Origin: Orobanche coerulescens
Taxonomy: Eukaryota; Streptophyta; Magnoliopsida; Lamiales; Orobanchaceae
Direction of reading: 5' to 3'
Assembly: GCA_033398695.1 (NCBI GenBank)
Contig: CM065802.1
Coordinates: 202,449,096-202,513,095, forward strand
Length of the DNA stretch: 64,000 nt
Shown here: positions 1-12,035 of the stretch, piece after piece
Numbering within the stretch: the stretch's first letter is position 1
Layout: every line of letters begins with the position of its first letter
Position numbers and translations under genes: made by a program
Notes under the pieces: generated by a model
Database searches by the model: none
Told to the model about the DNA's origin: nothing
Seen by the model: only the letters and a program-made list of their open reading frames with translations

Positions 1-229
1 TATCTGTAATTGTTGCCTAGACCCGTTTCTTGGTCGCGTATGACTAATTATGGTATTATGTTTTCATTTCGGGCCGTTGACGTTGTCCGCGAACTTTTCG
101 TCGTGTTCGCCTGCGCGCTTAATCGGTCGCCGAGCCCTGACGGTTGCGGGATCGCCGGTGGCGGGATCGGCCGGACGATTGCGGCACCGGACGGTGGGGC
201 AGAACCGGCGAGCGCACGCCACGGGCCGG

Positions 230-620
230 AAGGCTGCGCACGCTAACCGGCAGGTGTAGCGCACGCCGCCGGTGGCTAGCCAGCGACGTTATCGGCCCGG
301 GCAGAGGGATTACGAGGTTCGGACTCGGTCAGATCGGCAGTAGCGCACGCCGCTTCGGTCATAGCGCACGCTTACCGGCAGGGTAGCGACGCCGGCTGCC
401 AACTAGCGACGTTACTGGGTAAGTTAGTTAGTCCAGTGGCTACCGGGCCAGTCGGCTAGCGCGAAGCTTCCGGCCGTAGCGCACGCTAGCGGGAGTCGGG
501 TCGACAGGTTTGGTCGGCAGGGTTGGTCGGTGATGCCGGGTCGTGTGGGCCCTGGCCGAGGGTACTCGGCTGATACCGGCCGATAGCGCACGCTAGTCCG
601 GGAAGGCTAGCGCACGCTAG
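230..620 (+). repeat. GC-rich TAGCGCACGCT motif cluster upstream of TATA
   Basis: Copies of TAGCGCACGC occur near 257, 340, 363, 477, 585 and 609, in GC-rich sequence ending just before the TATA box at 630. The motif is the complement-strand form of the TAGCGTGCGCTA unit found in several other LTRs of this window. The spacing is less regular here. Confidence 0.7.
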
Positions 621-629
621 TCTGCCTAG

Positions 630-637
630 TATAAATA
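630..637 (+). promoter_or_regulatory. TATA box of LTR1
   Basis: TATAAATA directly follows the motif cluster, the same arrangement seen in the other LTRs. This is a prediction from sequence. Confidence 0.6.
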
Positions 638-1738
638 TGGCTGAGCAGTCACATTTCACTTCGTTTTTCACTTCCTTCCTTCTCCGTCCGCGGGTGGCGA
701 TTCATGGGTCACGAAGCCATGTTGTTTAACAACAAATCCTTGAAGTTCTTGAGTCCATAACATCAATCAATCGTCCGTTATCATCCTTTGATCCAGCGAA
801 TCAAGGTAATCTTCCTTAGAACCCTAATTTCGTGAATTTGGGGATTTTTGCATTTTCGTCCGATTCGTTCCGTGTTGTTGATTAATTCATGATGGGTATG
901 ATTAATCTTGGTAGTATTCTCGTGTTTAACATCATTTAATCCATTGTTCTTTGTCGAATCGAAGTATATTTCTTGATTTCCTTCGAATTGACTTTTTGGG
1001 GGATTTGTCCCCGATCTCGTTTTTCATCCGTTTTCGATGGATCGATTATGGTTAAATGATGTTGTTAAACATATTCTATGGATTGTATATCCATATTTCA
1101 ACTTGGAATTCCGTTTTCGGGTTTTGACGGAACGAATCGTGTTCTTGGCCGTTTTGGGGGAAATCCGTGAACTTTCGTCATTCGTTCTTTGAATTCAACG
1201 GCTTTGAGTCGTGTTATGGAATTCATTTCATTGTTATTATTTGTCCTTCGTAGTTTGTGAACGTGAGTTGGCGTTCGGTGGAGTCGGCGGGTTCGTAGTC
1301 GGTTCGGGCCAACCTATTTCGGTCGATTCTCCGCGTTGTTCTTATTCGAGGCAAGTACCTTGCCCATACTTTTCTCGTTTTATGGATATGATGATCGGTG
1401 GTCGTCTTGATGCGTTTGTTTGGTTAATTGAAATGAAGTTTCAAAAGATTTCGGTTTGGCCTCGTTAAAGGCTCTCTTTCAAAACGCGTGTGTGTTTTGT
1501 GAACGTTGTGTTTTGGGAATTTATTATGATTTGATTATTTTGAACGTTGAAGGATTTGATGATGATACTCCTATTGTTTAAAGTTATGGAATCGTGTATT
1601 CCGTATTTAATCCTGTTATTGTGTTTTGAAGAGTTTGATAATGGTGTCGAGTTAATGGCCATCTCTAGTGAGTATTCTTAATGAACTTACATTCTTAGCA
1701 TATTAGTATTTCATGAGTAACGTGTGTGTGTGTATGCT

Positions 1739-1868
1739 CACTACGGGTTAGATCCGACGGGGTCTCGGTAGGGGTCCACAGAGACGTGGATCGACGAGCT
1801 TGCTTTTAACCACTACGGGTTAGATCCGACGGGGTCTCGGTAGGGGTCCACAGAGACGTGGATCGACG
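1739..1868 (+). repeat. Two direct copies of a 58-bp LTR module (72-bp period)
   Basis: CACTACGGGTTAGATCCGAC begins at 1739 and again at 1811. Each copy runs about 58 bp to GGATCGACG. The same pair, nearly identical, lies in both LTRs of element D, whose flanking LTR sequence is different. Confidence 0.85.
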
Positions 1869-2878
1869 GTTAATTGTGGTGCATTTTACAAATGTGATTT
1901 TGATATTGGCATTTCCGGAAATGAGTGCTTTCGAACGGTTTTCATGATTGCATGCATTGACTAAGTGTGTAAGAGGTAAGTTGTTCGTTTGGCCTACTTG
2001 GCTAGGATGGCTATAGAGTATTTTGTTGGTTGTTCTAAATCCTTTATTTGTGGATTTTGATGTTGGAAGACGAACCTTGTTGTCGTTCTTGTGTACTGTG
2101 AGTTGCTAAGATTTGGGGCTAAAATCTCAATGGTTTTGTAAAAGTCGTTTTACGGATTTGTGGCTAAAATCCCAACGGTTTGGTTAATGTCATTTTTCAG
2201 AAAGTAAACCTTTGGGGCGGTGACCCCTTTTTGCCTTTTGGATTTTGAAAAGTAGGATTTGATAATCCTAAATTGTTTTCTATTAAAACTCTCGATGGCA
2301 TTCTAAACCGTTTTATAAATTACTTCCATTGATTAATGATATTTCGATTTTGAAATGTTTTCTCAAACCCTTGCCTCGGGAAGTACTTTTCGTTTTGTTT
2401 GGATCTTTGAGGATCCTCGGTTATTGTTATTCGTGGAATGTGAATTGTATGGCTCGTATTTGCACTTTGTTCTTGCACTAGCAAAACAGTGGAGTTTTGC
2501 TAACCCCCGAGTATTCGGGGGGTGGATGTCTTTTTTTGCATTCAGGTTTTGGAGCATAACACAGGGTCGGCACGAAGGATGATGAAAGATGATCGATACT
2601 AATCACATTAGGAACCGTACATCGTGTGTTGGTTCAGTTGTACTTTATTTTCCGCTGCTATATTGTTCCCGTTGTACGGGTGTGGTTGTATTTTGTCCCC
2701 TGCGTGGGCATGAGTTGTATTTGATTTGTATGTATTTGTGGAAAGACCAAATCGGTCTACTGAGTCATTTTAGCCTTGAAAGCATTGTCGAGATGTTAAA
2801 TGTTGTTACCAGCCTGGTAGATCCTCGAGGAGAGGGTCTACGGCGTGTAATATCCCTGAGTGGATTGGGGGTGTTACA

Positions 2879-3011
2879 ATGTCTTCAAACTGCTTGTAGT
2901 TTTCTTTTTATTTACTGATTTTGTTTTGAGGCTCTTGATCGTAATTTGTGTGATATTATATGTAACCCGAAGCATATAATGAGCCATCTGTGGATAAGGT
3001 TACTGTATTTG
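2879..3011 (+). pseudogene. Helitron Pif1-like helicase fragment, copy 1
   Basis: The short stretch matches the start of the helicase relic at 28967-29106, including the codons for CFEALDR, and then stops abruptly at GTATTTG where the truncated LTR begins. It lacks seven bases (GTCAAAG) present in the other two copies, which shifts the frame. It is a remnant without function. The Helitron assignment rests on the longer copy at 28967. Confidence 0.6.
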
Positions 3012-3938
3012 CATGACCACATGATCATATGTCATGCGTCACCGTAGACCCCGCTCATATACACACATTCACACACATAACACAGCTCGGCAAGGATATC
3101 AAAACAATTCACTCAAAGGCAACAAACACACAGCACGACACGAGTATCAAATCACAACACACCGAAATGAGATAATATATGAATCTATATTATCAAAGCA
3201 CAACAACAACACCAAGCGTACTCACAGGATTCACATAATCGTTTACGAAAACACCAATCACAAAATACACAGTTTTGAAAGAGAGCCTTTAACGAGGCTA
3301 ACCGAATCTTTTGAAAGTTCATTTCAAACAACCAAACAAACACATTTAGACGATCACCGATCATCATATCCACAAAACAAGAAATGTATGAACAAGGTAC
3401 TTCCTCGAATAACCACAAACGCGGATAATCGACCGAAATAGGTTGGCACGAACTGACTACGAACTCGCCGACTCCGCCGAACGCCCACTCGCAATAATAC
3501 ACTACGAAGGACAATAACAACAATGAAAATGAATTTCATAGCACGACCTAAAGTCGCTGAATTCAAGGAACAAACGACAAAAGTTCAAGGTTTCCCCCAA
3601 AATGGTCAAGAACGCGATCCGTCCGACAAAACACGAAAACGAAAATCCAAACCGAAATATGGATATACAATGCATAGGATATGTTTAACAACATCATTAA
3701 ACAACAATCGGTTTATCAAAATTAGATGGAAAACGAAATCAAGAACAAAACTCCCAAAAGTCAACTCTAGGGAATCAAGAAAAATACTTTGATTCGGCGA
3801 AGAACAATGTATTAGATGATGTTATAATCACCTAGGATACCCCAAAACACCTTTGTATGAAACAAAATTGGCAAGAAGTTCGGACCCCAGTCGCCCTTGT
3901 CTCAAACCCGTGGAGAGGAGAAGAAATGAAGGGGAAAT
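3012..3938 (-). mobile_element. Truncated minus-strand LTR B1, first part
   Basis: The sequence matches the R/U5 portion of LTR E1 (about 45171 onwards) and lacks the first kilobase of that LTR, so B1 is truncated at its R/U5 side. It is interrupted at 3938 by element D and resumes at 12607. The bases at 3772-3776 are the uninterrupted equivalent of the site where element C sits in copy 2. Confidence 0.75.
3934..3938. repeat. Target-site duplication of element D, left
   Basis: GAAAT precedes the LTR and GAAAA (12602-12606) follows the right LTR, one mismatch apart. The empty site in the other duplication copy at 25998-26002 reads GAAAT. Confidence 0.7.
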
Positions 3939-4184
3939 TGTAATATCCGCATTTTTCCTTCCCTTGTATTTTCATTTTTGGTGTATTTCTCGATCGTAGT
4001 GACCCTCGTGTACCTTTTAGTGTGTCCTTCCTGTCAACTGTTGAACTGTATTCTCGTTATTGTTGTGCGGAACCGCTGTTTCGGGGTTGCCGTGGATCCA
4101 TTTCGTGTTATTGGTTCCCAAATATTGATTCCTATCGTTTTCATTCTCTTTCCGAATCATTTTTATCATTTTGGGACCCAGAAG

Positions 4185-4480
4185 GGGTGTGGGCCGCGGC
4201 ACAAGGTGTGTGCGCCGCGGCACACAAATTTCTCCAGTTGTTGGTCGAGCGAACTGTACTGTGTGCCGCGGCACACCCATCCGGTGCCGCGGCACAGTGC
4301 CGAGTCAGTGCCGTGGCACACCCGTCCGGTGCCACGGCACACCCGTGTGACATCTGCGACCAAAACCCGATCAGACGGTGCCGCGGCACACACGCAGTCG
4401 CCCGCGGCACACTGCCGAACCCTGGGAGTAAATTTTTGGCCTGTGCCACGGCACACTTCGGCTGTGCCGCGGCACACAAA
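4185..4480 (+). repeat. GTGCCGCGGCAC palindrome array in U3 of D
   Basis: About ten copies or near-copies of a perfect 12-bp palindrome occur here. The CCGCGG cores sit at 4194, 4215, 4266, 4287, 4311 (CCGTGG) and 4332 (CCACGG), giving pitches of 21-24 bp inside clusters and about 50 bp between them. Further copies lie near 4380, 4405, 4445 and 4467. The array ends just upstream of the presumed TATA. Confidence 0.9.
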
Positions 4481-4491
4481 GCGGTCAACTG

Positions 4492-4497
4492 TATAAT
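4492..4497 (+). promoter_or_regulatory. Putative TATA box, D 5' LTR
   Basis: TATAAT lies about 20 bp past the last palindrome, where the other LTRs have a TATA box. The consensus match is weak. Confidence 0.4.
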
Positions 4498-5135
4498 CTC
4501 GTTCTTATTAGACGAGATCGGCCATTTTCCTTCATTCTTCACCTGCGCGCGAGAGAGAGAGAACTAAGGGGGAGAACTTCTCAAGCATTCATCAATTGGG
4601 GGTTGATTTTCATCATTTTCCTTCGGTTGTGAGGCCCGAATAATCAATCTAATGCGCGTTCTACGGATCTTAGTACTTGAATCTCCAAAGGTAATATCTC
4701 TTAGAACCCTATTTTCGATTAATTTGGGGGTTTTGGGTTTTTCTTCCGATTCGTTCCGTTTTGTTGGTGGATTCATGATGTATACGATTAATATTGTTAG
4801 TATCTTTAGTTTTCCTACGGATTCATGGATATTTTGTGGGTTTTTATGGAATCGAGAGGGTTTGGTTGTGGTCCGCCCTCGTTGTTATTTTTGGTACGAA
4901 TATACATGAATCGTAGGCGGGTTTCGGGTGTATTCCATTTCCGTATTCGTTTAGAGTTGGTTGTGATTGTGTTATTCGAATCGTTAGGTTCATTTCCGCC
5001 GGTTCCTCGCGGTCGTGTTCGATTCTTCCTTTCCGTTCGTATCACCGTCTATTAACCGAGGCAAGTATCCTTATGAACTTACAATCTTGACATAGTAGTA
5101 TTGTATGAGAAATGGTGTGTGTGTGTGTGTATGCT

Positions 5136-5265
5136 CACTACGGGTTAGATCCGACGGGGTCTCGGTAGGGGTCCACAGAGACGTGGATCGACGAGCTTGC
5201 TTTTAACCACTACGGGTTAGATCCGACGGGGTCTCGGTAGGGGTCCACAGAGACGTGGATCGACG
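5136..5265 (+). repeat. Duplicated 58-bp module in D 5' LTR
   Basis: Direct copies start at 5136 and 5208, essentially identical to those at 1739-1868 in LTR1. A GT dinucleotide run precedes them. Confidence 0.85.
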
Positions 5266-5837
5266 GTTAATTGTGGTGCATTTTACAAATGTTATTTGAT
5301 ATTGGCATTTCCGGAAATGAATGTTTTGGAATTATGTTCTCTTGAATTGCATGCATTACTATTTGTGTAAGATGTAAGTCGTTCATTTGGTTACTTGTAC
5401 TAGCGTAATTGCTAACCCCTCTGGGGACCCGTTTTGGGGAAATTCGTTTTATGAATTTTAGGTCAGGTTCATCGAGACGAGCGGGTGCTGGACCAGTATG
5501 CGGATGATGGCCGTGCGTGATGATTGTGCACGAGTGGTGTCTTATTACTTTCTATCTTTTTATTTTTGTGGTCTTTAAACTAGTAGAAGTACTCGAGTAC
5601 TTAAGAACTTTTACTCTTCGGGATTGTATCGTTGTTTATTATGTTTGTGTCGGATTATGGTATTATGTTAAACCTGTTGAACCGGGTGGATTATTTTGTT
5701 GGGCGTCTTTATGACGAGATATTTTTCTGTTGCTTCTGTGAGTCGATGAGTATGATGCTTGATCAGCCTGGTGGGTCCCATATAGGGATTCACGGTGCTG
5801 TAATATACCTCGGATATCCTGGGGGTGTTACATAAAA

Positions 5838-5849
5838 TGGTATCGGAGC
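5838..5849 (+). other. Primer binding site of element D
   Basis: TGGTATCGGAGC lies five bases after the LTR end. It matches the plant initiator tRNA-Met primer site TGGTATCAGAGC with one mismatch. Confidence 0.85.
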
Positions 5850-6070
5850 CCTAGGTTTATGGATACCTAGGCTTGTCGATTTATTGGGTCTTGTTGTATT
5901 TTGTTTTGCACATCATCATCACGCTGCCATGATTCCGGTACTACCAGTGCCCGTAAGTTTTCTTTCCTCTGTTCCTTATACTCTTGTATCGTACCTCTAG
6001 TTCTCGATTTGCGATCGTTCTTTTCTTGTACTTACCATCGTATGGCTTTTGCTACTTATTTAACTCCAGT

Positions 6071-7145
6071 ATGGATGCTGGAAGAGGTCGTGGTCGTGGT
6101 CGCGGTCGTGGTCGTGGATGCGGCCGGGGACGTGGGGCAGCCGGTGGGGCGGCCACGTCACAGTCTTCGGGAGCCAGCAGTATCGGCGACCGTCACAGTC
6201 ATGCTTCTTCTCAGGAGCGCGCCGACCTTGGTATTGCGGCTGTTATGCAGCAAATGGTGAACCAAATGGCGGCAATAGCTCAGGCGGTTCAGAATCCGGA
6301 TCCGGCCCATGCTAATCGGGGCGGAGCGGATCGTTGGCTTCAGGATGTCATCAAGATGCATCCTCCTCAGTTTTCGGGAGCTTCAGACCCGATCGGCTGG
6401 GAAGGGTGGATCAAAGAGATATCTAAGGTCTTCACTGCTACCAACTGTCCCGAGGACCGTAAAGTCCCTATTGCCCAGTACTTTCTCACAGGGGACGCTA
6501 CGGATTGGTGGGAGGCCGTTGGGCCCAAAGACCATGTTGCTTCGTGGACCGAATTCCAAGGACTGATGGAGACTGAATATTGCCCGTGGCGTCGGCCGAT
6601 GTGCTCGAGTACATGCTTTCTATGATGCTCAACCACGGGATATCCCCGTATCTCAGGCTATTGCCGACTTTAATAAGGAGTTGGGTTATGTGAAGACCCA
6701 AGTTGTCGAGGAGAGCGACAAAATTTTTCATTTTTCCAGACGGATGAAATTGTCGATTCGGGACTATATGTCGGGGCTCGTCTGTACTACCTTGAAGGAT
6801 TATCAGAGTAGGGCCCTTGCTTACGATATGTCAGTGACAGCTAGCGAGGCGGCCCGCGAGAGCAAGAAGCAGAAGTCTGCCGGGAATTTTTCGGGCCACA
6901 AGGGTGGGGGTCAGCAGAAATCCCAATCTGCTAACTTCCCCGCCGGTGGTGGTCCAGCTCGTTCCGCTGGGGGTCCTCGTGGAACTACCAGTGCTCCTTT
7001 CCGTGACGTGAAGTGTTTCAATTGTGGCCGTATAGGCCACGTCAGTCGTACTTGTTTGAGCCCTTTGCTGACGTGTAATCGGTGGCCACCGGTCACAAGG
7101 CCGTCTGGCCGAGAGGGAGAAAATCCTTGGTGCCCGGGCTTCCAT
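6071..7145 (+). pseudogene. gag: Gag of element D, frameshifted
   Basis: Gag would form the particle that packages the element RNA. The ATG at 6071 starts [10 protein letters not shown], an arginine-glycine-rich N-terminus, and matches the Gag start of element C. The capsid-like region includes WEGWIKEI and TDWWEAV. Around 6590 an extra base relative to C moves the rest into another frame, which continues through LGYVKTQVV and MKLSIRDYMSGLV to a CCHC zinc knuckle (CFNCGRIGHVSRTC, about 7014-7055). After the knuckle the frame is lost again, and a second knuckle seen in degenerate form in C is not readable. The break near 6590 lies in CAG/CCG-rich sequence and could be a consensus error. Confidence 0.85.
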
Positions 7146-7167
7146 TCCAGCGCCTAGGGAACCAAGT

Positions 7168-8748
7168 GTGAATCAGGGATCGTTTGCTCCTCAATCTCCG
7201 CCGAGTGCTGGTCGGGGGAGAGGTCGGGGTCAGCCCTCCAAAGGGGGAGCTTCCAGCGTCGGCTCAGCCCACCCGCGTGTCTATGAGATGCGGAGAGCCG
7301 ATGATCCAGCGGCGACCGTAGCGACAGGTACCGTTCATATTCTTTCTCATCCTGTCAGTGTGCTTTTCGATTCTGGTGCAACGCATTCATTCATATCTCT
7401 GGATTGTGTGCGCCGTTTGAGTCTCGACTGTTTGACGCCTTGTGAGCCCTTCATCGTTAAGATTCCTAGCGGTGATAGGATCGTTGGTGATCAGGAGGTT
7501 CGAGACTGTTCTGTGTTTATTTGTGAGAGGGCTTGGCCCTCTAATCTTATTGTTGTGGGTATTGAGGGTGAGGACTTAATTCTCGGGGATGATTGGCTCG
7601 AGCGTCATGGTGCAATCATGAACTACCGCACGAGGATCATCACCATGTTAGCCGATGACGGCACCGAGCACTCTTTCGCCGGGCGAAAGAGGGGGAACCA
7701 GAAATTCATTATTAACTCCTTGAAGGCGATGAAACTCCTGCGAAAGGGGTGTATTGGCTATTGGTGCTACGCCTTGAAGGCGGAGAGTGGTGGAGTCGAA
7801 CCTTCATCGATTCCGATCGTTAATGAGTTTCCTGATGTATTTCCTGACGAGTTACCGGGATTGCCACCGGATCGTGAGGTCGAGTTTGCTATAGAGTTAG
7901 AGCCGAGTGCGGCTCCTATTTCGAAGGCGCCCTATCGCATGGCACCTTCAGAAATGTCCGAGTTGAAGAAGCAGTTGAGTGAACTTCTTGAGTCGGGGTA
8001 TGTTCGACCGAGCGCCTCGCCTTGGGGCGCACCGGTCCTGTTTGTGCGGAAGAAGGATGGTTCACTACGTTTGTGTATTGACTATCGCGAACTAAACAAG
8101 GTGACCATCAAAAACAAGTATCCTTTGCCGAGAATTGACGACTTGTTCGACCAGTTGCAGGGAGCTGCGGTATTCTCGAAGATTGATTTGAAATCGGGGT
8201 ACTATCAGCTCCGGGTGAGAGAGTCCGATGTGCCGAAAACAGCTTTTCGGACGAGATACGGACATTATGAGTTTGTAGTTATGCCTTTCGGGTTAACTAA
8301 TGCGCCGGCGGTGTTCATGCAGTTGATGAACAAAGTCTTTATCGAGTATTTGGATAAGTGTGTCGTCGTCTTCATTGACGATATTCTTATTTATTCGAGG
8401 AACGAGGAAGAGCATGCCCATCATTTGCGGATAGTGTTAGACATTTTGAGAGCCGAGAAACTCTATGCGAAGTTCTCGAAATGTGAGTTCTGGCTGAAGG
8501 AAGTGATGTTTCTAGGTCACGTGATTTCAGCCGAGGGAGTTAGAGTGGATCCGCAGAAGATCGAGGCAGTGTTGGATTGGGCACCGCCCAAGAATGTGAG
8601 AAAGCTCCGTAGTTTCTTGGGTTTGGCTGGTTACTATCGTAGGTTCGTCGAGGGTTTCTCGAAACTAGCTCGGCCACTTACGCAGTTGCTCCAGAAATCC
8701 GAGAAGTTGTCTGTAATGACGAGAAGCAGTCGAGTTTTGAGGAACTGA
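7168..8748 (+). CDS. pol: Pol of element D: protease and reverse transcriptase
   Basis: This open frame of 526 codons holds the aspartic protease and reverse transcriptase that process Gag-Pol and copy the element RNA. The protease motif DSGATHSFI lies at about residues 68-76. The RT domain at about 255-430 has [29 protein letters not shown] and the catalytic FIDD near 402-405. [11 protein letters not shown] near the end marks the RT thumb/RNase H link. The first ATG is only the start of the open frame; in this lineage Gag and Pol are normally one polyprotein. Compared with element C, the frame is disturbed near 8705 just before the RNase H domain. Confidence 0.92.
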   Translation: MNQGSFAPQSPPSAGRGRGRGQPSKGGASSVGSAHPRVYEMRRADDPAATVATGTVHILSHPVSVLFDSGATHSFISLDCVRRLSLDCLTPCEPFIVKIPSGDRIVGDQEVRDCSVFICERAWPSNLIVVGIEGEDLILGDDWLERHGAIMNYRTRIITMLADDGTEHSFAGRKRGNQKFIINSLKAMKLLRKGCIGYWCYALKAESGGVEPSSIPIVNEFPDVFPDELPGLPPDREVEFAIELEPSAAPISKAPYRMAPSEMSELKKQLSELLESGYVRPSASPWGAPVLFVRKKDGSLRLCIDYRELNKVTIKNKYPLPRIDDLFDQLQGAAVFSKIDLKSGYYQLRVRESDVPKTAFRTRYGHYEFVVMPFGLTNAPAVFMQLMNKVFIEYLDKCVVVFIDDILIYSRNEEEHAHHLRIVLDILRAEKLYAKFSKCEFWLKEVMFLGHVISAEGVRVDPQKIEAVLDWAPPKNVRKLRSFLGLAGYYRRFVEGFSKLARPLTQLLQKSEKLSVMTRSSRVLRN

Positions 8749-8756
8749 AGAAGCGT

Positions 8757-10712
8757 TTGACTTCAGCTCCGGTTTTGGCGTTGCCATGTGGCAACGAGGG
8801 ATTTTCCGTTTATAGCGATGCTTCGGGTCAGGGTCTTGGGTGCGTATTAATGCAGCACGACAAGACCATTGCCTTTGCGTCGAGACAATTGAGGCCGTAT
8901 GAGCTTAACTACCCTACTCATGATTTGGAGTTAGCGGCAGTGGTTTTCGCGCTCAAGATTTGGCGTCACTATCTTTTCGGCTCTGCATGTCAGATTTTTA
9001 CCGATCATAAAAGTCTGAAATACATATTTACTCAGCGGGAGTTGAATATGAGGCAGAGGAGGTGGTTAGAGCTGATTAAGGATTATGACCTCGAAATCCT
9101 TTATCATCCGGGCAAGGCGAACGTCGTGGCCGACGCCTTGAGTCGGAAACCGATTGCATTGCGATCGCTTGAGATCCTTACGCCTCAGTCCGGGCTTCGG
9201 CGAGCTTTGATCGAGTTAGATGTTGAGGTTCTGTTGCCGGGAACTGTCGGGCAATTTTGTGCTTTGGAAATCTCGTCGTCTTTGATCGATGAGATTAAGC
9301 TGAAGCAGTTAGATGATCCGATGATTACTCAAATCCGAGAGAACGTTCTTAAAGGAAAGTCTCCTGGGTTTGTGATTCACGAAGATGGTGTTTTGAGATT
9401 TCGGGGTCGGCTTTGTGTTCCGAACGACTCAGAGTTGAGGCAGAGTATTTTGCGTGAGGCCCATGCTACACCTTATTCCGTTCATCCTGGTTCGAGTAAG
9501 ATGTACAAGGACCTGAGAAGGAATTTCTGGTGGAATGATATGAAGGAGGAGGTCGCGCAGTTTGTAGCAAGGTGTTTGACTTGCCAACAAGTCAAAATCG
9601 AGCACCAGCGACCGGCTGGGCTTTTGCAGTCACTTCCCGTTCTGGAATGGAAATGGGAATATATATCGATGGATTTCATTACGAGTTTGCCGAGATCGAG
9701 GTCGGGCATGAATATGGTATGGGTGATTGTTGATCGTCTGACCAAGTCGGCACATTTTCTGGGCATCAAGGACACTTGGGGCCCGGAGAAGTTAGCTCGT
9801 GTGTTTATCGCGCAGATTGTGAGGCTTCACGGTACTCCGAAGTCTATTGTTTCGGATCGTGATGGCCGTTTTGTATCGCACTTCTGGCAGGCGGTGCATA
9901 AGGCGTTGGGTACCCGTTTGCGTTTGAGTACCTTTTTTCATCCCCAGTCAGATGGACAGTCGGAACGCACTATGCAGACGTTCGAGGATTTGTTGCGTGC
10001 CTGTGTTCTCGATTGGAGTAGTGACTGGGAGGAACATTTGCCATTGATCGAATTCACGTACAACAACAGTTGGCACGCGTCGATTCAGATGGCACCGTAT
10101 GAGGCACTTTATGGGCGGCGATGTCGATCACCGATTTGTTGGAATGAGGCGTCCGATTTGGTCGGGACCGAGCCGGATGTCGTTTTAGAGACGAGGCGGA
10201 AGATAGAATTAATTCGGGAACGGATGTTGACTGCCCAGAGTCGACAGAAGTCATATGCCGACGTCCGTCGTCGACCTTTGGAATTCGAGGTGGGAGACCA
10301 CGTTTTGCTAAAGGTGTCGCCGACGAAGGGAGTTTTTCGTTTCGGGAAGAAAGGGAAGTTGAGTCCGAGATTTATCGGCCCCTTTGAGATCCTCGAGCGA
10401 GTCGGTTGGTTGGCATACCGTTTGGCGTTACCTCCGGCCTTGAGTCATGTTCATAGCGTTTTTCATGTTTCCCAGCTGAGGAAATATGTCCCGGATCCTA
10501 GTCACGTCATCGATTAGGGTGAGATTGATATTGCTGAAGATATTACTTTTGAGGAGCGTCCTTTGAAGATTTTGGAGCATCGTGAGAAACGATTGAGGCA
10601 TAAGACCATCCATTTGGTCAAAGTGCAGTGGTCGAGACACGGTGTCGAGGAGGCAACTTGGGAAACCGAGGATAGCATGCGTGCTAGGTACCCTGAGTTG
10701 TTTGTTTCTTAA
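8757..10712 (+). pseudogene. pol: Pol of element D: RNase H, integrase, chromodomain-like tail
   Basis: RNase H begins with [10 protein letters not shown] (about residue 19) and includes TDHKSLKY. Integrase follows with a zinc-binding region (H near residue 236, CLTC near 271), then the catalytic triad: D in MDFITSLP, D in SDRDGRF and E in DGQSERT, spaced as in D,D35E integrases. The first frame closes with TAG at 10515-10517. Beyond it the same frame continues to 10712 with VKVQWSRHGVEEATWE, the type of chromodomain tail carried by Tekay/Del chromoviruses. That tail is thought to guide insertion into heterochromatin. The stop separates tail from integrase, so the copy is probably defective. 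Confidence 0.88.
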
Positions 10713-10734
10713 GTTTCGGGACGAAACTTATTTT

Positions 10735-10747
10735 TAGAGGGGTAGAA
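10735..10747 (+). other. Polypurine tract of element D
   Basis: The purine run AGAGGGGTAGAA ends directly at the TG of the 3' LTR, where plus-strand DNA synthesis would be primed. Confidence 0.85.
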
Positions 10748-10989
10748 TGTAATATCCGCATTTTTCCTTCCCTTGTATTTTCATTTTTGGTGTATTTCTC
10801 GATCGTAGTGACCCTCGTGTACCTTTTAGTGTGTCCTTCCTGTCAACTGTTGAACTGTATTCTCGTTATTGTTGTGCGGAACCGCCGTTTCGGGGTTGCC
10901 GTGGATCCATTTCGTGTTATTGGTTCCCAAATATTGATTCCTATCGTTTTTATTCTCTTTCCGGATCATTTTTATCATTTTGGGACCTG

Positions 10990-11255
10990 AAGGGGTGTGG
11001 GCCGCGGACAAGGTGTGTGCGCGGCACACAAATTTCTCCGATTGTTGGTCGAGCGAATCAGACTGTACCGCGGCACACCCATCCGGTGCCGCGCACGATG
11101 CCAGTCGGGCCGCGGCACACCGTGTGACATCTGCGACCAAAACCCGATCAGACCGGTGCCGCAGACACGCAGCCGTGGCCGCACACTGCCGAACCCTGGG
11201 AGTAAATTTTTGGCCTGTGCCGCGGCACACTTCGGCTGTGCCGCGGCACACAAAG
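10990..11255 (+). repeat. GTGCCGCGGCAC palindrome array, eroded copy
   Basis: This is the counterpart of 4185-4480. Several palindromes have lost 1-4 bases, and some CAG-containing spacers read differently (CCAGTT on the left, CCGATT here). A TATAAT-like site follows at 11266-11271. Confidence 0.8.
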
Positions 11256-11905
11256 CGGTCAACTGTATAATCTCGTTCTTATTAGACGAGATCGGCCATT
11301 TTCCTTCATTCTTCACCTGCGCGAGAGAGAGAGAGAACTAAGGGGGAGAACTTCTCAAGCATTCATCAATTGGGGGTTGATTTTCATCATTTTCCTTCGG
11401 TTGTGAGGCCCGGATAATCAATCTAACGCGCGTTCTACGGATCTTAGTACTTGAATCTCCAAAGGTAATATCTCTTAGAACCCTATTTTCGATTAATTTG
11501 GGGGTTTTGGGTATTTCTTCCGATTCGTTCCGTTTTGTTGGTGGATTCATGATGTATACGATTAATATTGTTAGTATCTTTAGTTTTCCTACGGATTCAT
11601 GGATATTTTGTGGGTTTTTATGGAATCGAGAGGGTTTGGTTGTGGTCCGCCCTCGTTGTTATTTTTGGTACGAATATACATGAATCGTAGGCGGGTTTCG
11701 GGTGTATTCCATTTCCGTATTCGTTTAGAGTTGGTTGTGATTGTGTTATTCGAATCGTTAGGTTCATTTCCGCCGGTTCCTCGCGGTCGTGTTCGATTCT
11801 TCCTTTCCGTTCGTATCACCGTCTATTAACCGAGGCAAGTATCCTTATGAACTTACAATCTTGACATAGTAGTATTGTATGAGAAATGGTGTGTGTGTGT
11901 ATGCT

Positions 11906-12035
11906 CACTACGGGTTAGATCCGACGGGGTCTCGGTAGGGGTCCACAGAGACGTGGATCGACGAGCTTGCTTTTAACCACTACGGGTTAGATCCGACGGG
12001 GTCTCGGTAGGGGTCCACAGAGATGTGGATCGACG
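11906..12035 (+). repeat. Duplicated 58-bp module in D 3' LTR
   Basis: Copies start at 11906 and 11978 and match the pair in the 5' LTR. Confidence 0.85.

Larger units (their letters stand above)
1..2878 (+). mobile_element. Ty3/gypsy LTR (LTR1), 5' end outside window
   Basis: The segment ends at 2878 with GGGGGTGTTACA, preceded by TAATATCCCTGAGTGG, which matches the reverse complement of the minus-strand LTR start at 44174. It carries a palindrome-rich promoter block, a TATA box at 630 and a duplicated module at 1739-1868. The block around 1440-1500 also matches the reverse complement of 45420-45480, so LTR1 belongs to the same family as element E. Because the left end is outside the window, it could be a 3' LTR or a solo LTR. 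It abuts the duplicated helicase fragment at 2879. It has no credible coding capacity. Confidence 0.8.
3939..5832 (+). repeat. 5' LTR of element D
   Basis: The LTR runs from TGTAATATCC to GGGGGTGTTACA, about 1.89 kb. It contains the palindrome array, a weak TATA, a GA-rich stretch near 4550, a GT run near 5115 and the duplicated 58-bp module. Its outer U3 is homologous to that of element C. Confidence 0.92.

Noticed and set aside
3034..3441. 135-codon plus-strand open frame and its copy at 15735-16139
   Set aside because: It lies in the truncated minus-strand LTR B and is rich in low-complexity H, T and N codons. The same region in LTR E1 is not open.
4022..4567. Open frames of 100-180 codons on both strands with repeated CAAAH or VPRHT text (also near 10980, 36580 and 40340)
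   Set aside because: They are translations of the GCCGCGGCAC palindrome array, open because the motif lacks stops in several frames. There is no homology and both strands read alike.
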